Part shown: positions 62,128 through 64,000 of the stretch, piece after piece
Layout of the letters: every line of letters begins with the position of its first letter
How positions within the stretch are numbered: the first letter of the stretch is position 1
Assembly: GCF_937920395.1 (NCBI RefSeq)
Contig: NZ_CALEVF010000036.1
Coordinates: forward strand, 1 to 64,000
Length of the DNA: 64,000 nucleotides
From: an uncultured Clostridium sp.
Lineage (GTDB): Bacteria > Bacillota > Clostridia > Clostridiales > Clostridiaceae
Direction of reading: 5' to 3'
Notes under the pieces: model-generated
Told to the model about the DNA's origin: nothing
The model's database searches: none
Seen by the model: the letters and a program-made list of their open reading frames with translations, nothing else
Position numbers and translations under genes: made by a program

Positions 62128-63399
62128 ATGAAAAAGTTATTTAAAAACTATAAATCAACAATTATTCTTTTAGGTTCGGTTATTCTTGGAGGTATTATAG
62201 GCGTCGTAGTGGGCCCAAAATCTTCAGTATTAGAACCTTTTGGAAAATTATTTATAAATCTAATGTTTATGATTTTAGTTCCATTAGTATTTTTTAGTGT
62301 TTCCTCTGCTATGGCAAATATTAGTGGAATGAAAAGACTAGGTAAAATTATGGGAAGCATAATGTTGGTATTTTTATCTACAGCACTTATTGCGGCTATT
62401 ATTGGAACCATAGGTGCCCTTATTATGAAACCAACTAGTGGGCTTCATATAGATATGTTTAAAAGTTTAATGAAGACTGCTGTAGGAACGCAAACTAGCG
62501 AGAAAGTTTCATTTTTAGATCAACTTGTGAATACATTCACTGTTTCGGATTTTGTTGATTTACTTTCAAGAAAGAATATGCTACAACTTGTTGTATTTTC
62601 AATTATTTTTGGTATATCTGTTTCTATGTCTGGAGAAAAAGCAAAACCACTTGCGCATTTACTTGAGGCAGGTTCAGTTACAATGATGAAAGTTGTTAAA
62701 ATTATTATGTATTATGCCCCTATTGGTCTTGGTTGTTATTTTGCTTCAATGGTTGGCCAACTTGGGGGTCAGATTCTAAATGGATATTTAAAAATATTTA
62801 TATTATATTTAATCCTTTCTGTAGTTTATTATTTTGGATTTTTCAGTTTATATGCATTTGTTGCTGCTGGGAAAAATGGGTTAAAAACATTTTGGAAAAA
62901 TGCTGTTACACCTTCAGTTACGGCTTTAGCTACTTGTTCAAGTGCTGCGTGTATACCAGCTAATTTAGAAACTGTTAAAAAGATCGGTGTTCCATATGAT
63001 ATAGCAGAAACAGTAATTCCACTTGGTGCAAACATGCATAAGGATGGATCGGTTTTTGGTGGTGTTATGAAAATTACACTTTTACTGGGTTTGTTTGGTA
63101 AGGATATGACTAGTGTTAGCTCAATACTTGGCATTATAGGTGTTTCGCTATTAGTGGGGGCAGTTATGGGAGCTATTCCTAGTGGTGGAATGATTGGTGA
63201 AATGTTAATACTAAGTGTATATGGTTTTCCACCAGAGGTTCTTCCCATTATTGCAGTTATTAGTGTAATTATAGATGCACCAGCAACATTACTTAACTCT
63301 ACTGGAAACACAGTATGTTCTATGCTTGTTACTAGACTTGTAGAAGGTAAAAACTGGTTGAAACATGATAAAGAAGTTACTAGCGAAACGAGTATGTAA
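62128..63399 (+). CDS. dicarboxylate/amino acid:cation symporter (DAACS family)
   Basis: Sodium- or proton-coupled transporter of glutamate, aspartate, dicarboxylates or serine. The 423-residue protein has eight helices plus re-entrant loops, the serine-rich motif ATCSSAACIPANLE in the HP1 region and LGANMHKDGSVFGGVMKI. ATG 62128 follows AAGGAG (62116-62121) at 6 nt, so the upstream ATG 62113 that includes the ribosome site is rejected. The convergent regulator gene and perfect terminator follow. Exact substrate is uncertain. Confidence 0.94.
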   Translation: MKKLFKNYKSTIILLGSVILGGIIGVVVGPKSSVLEPFGKLFINLMFMILVPLVFFSVSSAMANISGMKRLGKIMGSIMLVFLSTALIAAIIGTIGALIMKPTSGLHIDMFKSLMKTAVGTQTSEKVSFLDQLVNTFTVSDFVDLLSRKNMLQLVVFSIIFGISVSMSGEKAKPLAHLLEAGSVTMMKVVKIIMYYAPIGLGCYFASMVGQLGGQILNGYLKIFILYLILSVVYYFGFFSLYAFVAAGKNGLKTFWKNAVTPSVTALATCSSAACIPANLETVKKIGVPYDIAETVIPLGANMHKDGSVFGGVMKITLLLGLFGKDMTSVSSILGIIGVSLLVGAVMGAIPSGGMIGEMLILSVYGFPPEVLPIIAVISVIIDAPATLLNSTGNTVCSMLVTRLVEGKNWLKHDKEVTSETSM

Positions 63400-63401
63400 A
63401 T

Positions 63402-63460
63402 AATTAAAAAAGAGATCTCCTTATGAAATATAATTTCATAAGGAGATCTCTTTTTTAATT
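63402..63460. terminator. perfect 28-bp bidirectional terminator
   Basis: Arms at 63402-63429 and 63433-63460 (core AGAGATCTCCTTATGAAAT) are perfectly complementary with loop ATA and A/T-runs at both sides, so it terminates both converging genes. The stop codon of the minus-strand regulator lies inside it. Confidence 0.95.
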
Positions 63461-64000
63461 ATCTTCAATTTTACAAATTGGTAATAGTGTTGGAGGAGTT
63501 AAGGCTATAATAACTTTAGCTGGAGTATCATCAATATTTTGACAAAGATGAGGGTAAGTGCTATCTAGGTGAATACTATCTCCTACTTCTAGGGTAGATG
63601 TGAAATCACCCTGCGTTATTTTAACTTTCCCTAGTAGTACAGTAATAAATTCTTCACCATCATGGGTATGAGTGCTATTACCTGCTTGATAACCTGAGGG
63701 AAGGTCAACCATTAATACTTGTAATTGACGACCAAAAGCTGCTGACAATACTTCTATTTCTGGTCCTTCTGATAATTTTATTTTTGGTCTATTATCTTTC
63801 CTAACTAGTTCTGGTTTAAATAATTGATCTTCTAGAAAATTTTTTATTGGAATTTTGAGTGCTGAGGAGATTTTTTTAAGACTTTCGAGTGAAAGAGAGA
63901 CTTTATCATTTTCAACTTGACTGATAAATCCACAGGATAATCCAGTGTCCTCAGCTAATTTGGAAATATTCATATTTATTTGTTGCCTGTAATTTTTAAT
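63455..64000 (-). CDS. XRE-family regulator with C-terminal cupin domain (5' partial at window edge)
   Basis: Transcriptional regulator. The helix-turn-helix part contains NISKLAEDTGLSCGFISQVENDKVSLSLESLKKIS and the cupin (about residues 100-170 of the visible part) has THTHDGEEFITVLLGKVKI with metal-type histidines. The Met at 63973 is not the true start: the frame stays open to the window end and encodes IKNYRQQINMNISKL, the usual N-terminal XRE sequence, so the first few residues lie beyond 64000. Similar regulators control amino-acid or polyamine uptake and catabolism. It may regulate the convergent symporter; this is inferred. Confidence 0.92.
   Translation of the reverse strand: MKNYRQQINMNISKLAEDTGLSCGFISQVENDKVSLSLESLKKISSALKIPIKNFLEDQLFKPELVRKDNRPKIKLSEGPEIEVLSAAFGRQLQVLMVDLPSGYQAGNSTHTHDGEEFITVLLGKVKITQGDFTSTLEVGDSIHLDSTYPHLCQNIDDTPAKVIIALTPPTLLPICKIEDN

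Noticed and set aside
1-64000. tRNA, rRNA, prophage or complete insertion sequence
   Set aside because: No TpsiC-like GTTCGAATC sites in a tRNA setting, no rRNA-like stretches, no transposase, integrase or phage structural genes were seen.

Overview
The window is strongly AT-rich and reads as a chromosomal segment of a Clostridium-type anaerobic Firmicute. The signs are low-GC codon use, strong G-rich Shine-Dalgarno sites with frequent TTG/GTG starts, intrinsic terminators after most units, an S-box and a yybP-ykoY riboswitch, a LevR/sigma-54-controlled mannose-family PTS, and a BclA-like collagen protein of the kind found on spores. I see no rRNA, tRNA, CRISPR, complete insertion sequence or prophage. 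The species cannot be fixed from sequence alone.

Layout, 1-18 kb: a TRAP transporter (dctP cut by the left edge, dctQ, dctM), an Old Yellow Enzyme-type reductase, a small unknown ORF and clpB, an internally deleted nanA-like pseudogene, a Cof-type phosphatase, a two-gene ABC exporter with a large FtsX-like permease, gnd, an autoregulated YtrA-type GntR/ABC operon, and convergent fetAB-like genes. 18-28 kb: a YdjGHI-like cluster (SPFH protein, membrane protein, two zinc-ribbon membrane proteins), an alanine/ornithine racemase-family enzyme, a b561-like membrane protein, an AI-2E family protein, a NYN-LOTUS protein, then a Mn2+ riboswitch followed by a LigB-type dioxygenase gene and an MntE-like cation exporter.

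28-47 kb: aspartokinase and homoserine dehydrogenase (hom1), an M20 amidohydrolase, levR and its PTS operon behind a near-perfect sigma-54 promoter with enhancer-like repeats, and the DUF956 gene manO. A split B12-dependent methionine synthase (catalytic protein plus separate activation-domain protein) runs on the minus strand. Divergent from it is a SAM-I riboswitch, then an apgM-like putative homoserine kinase, thrC and a second hom. This threonine cluster is bracketed by two direct copies of a short, strongly structured repeat; a truncated third copy lies 4 kb away. Together these genes cover most of the aspartate-to-threonine/methionine branch.

47-64 kb: mostly minus-strand cell-surface functions: a GT2 glycosyltransferase, a collagen-like protein, a GT2-TPR protein, two multi-spanning membrane glycosyltransferases with a small exported protein, and an OmpR-type two-component system. 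The window ends with an SseB-like protein, a MATE exporter, a DedA protein, a yhbD/bactofilin pair, a dicarboxylate/amino-acid:cation symporter, and a convergent XRE-cupin regulator whose N-terminus runs off the right edge.

The items most worth follow-up are the structured repeat flanking the threonine cluster, the Mn2+ riboswitch in front of a dioxygenase gene, the sigma-54/LevR regulatory region, the MerR-type operator before yhbD, and the G8 tract where the GntR and ABC genes overlap.
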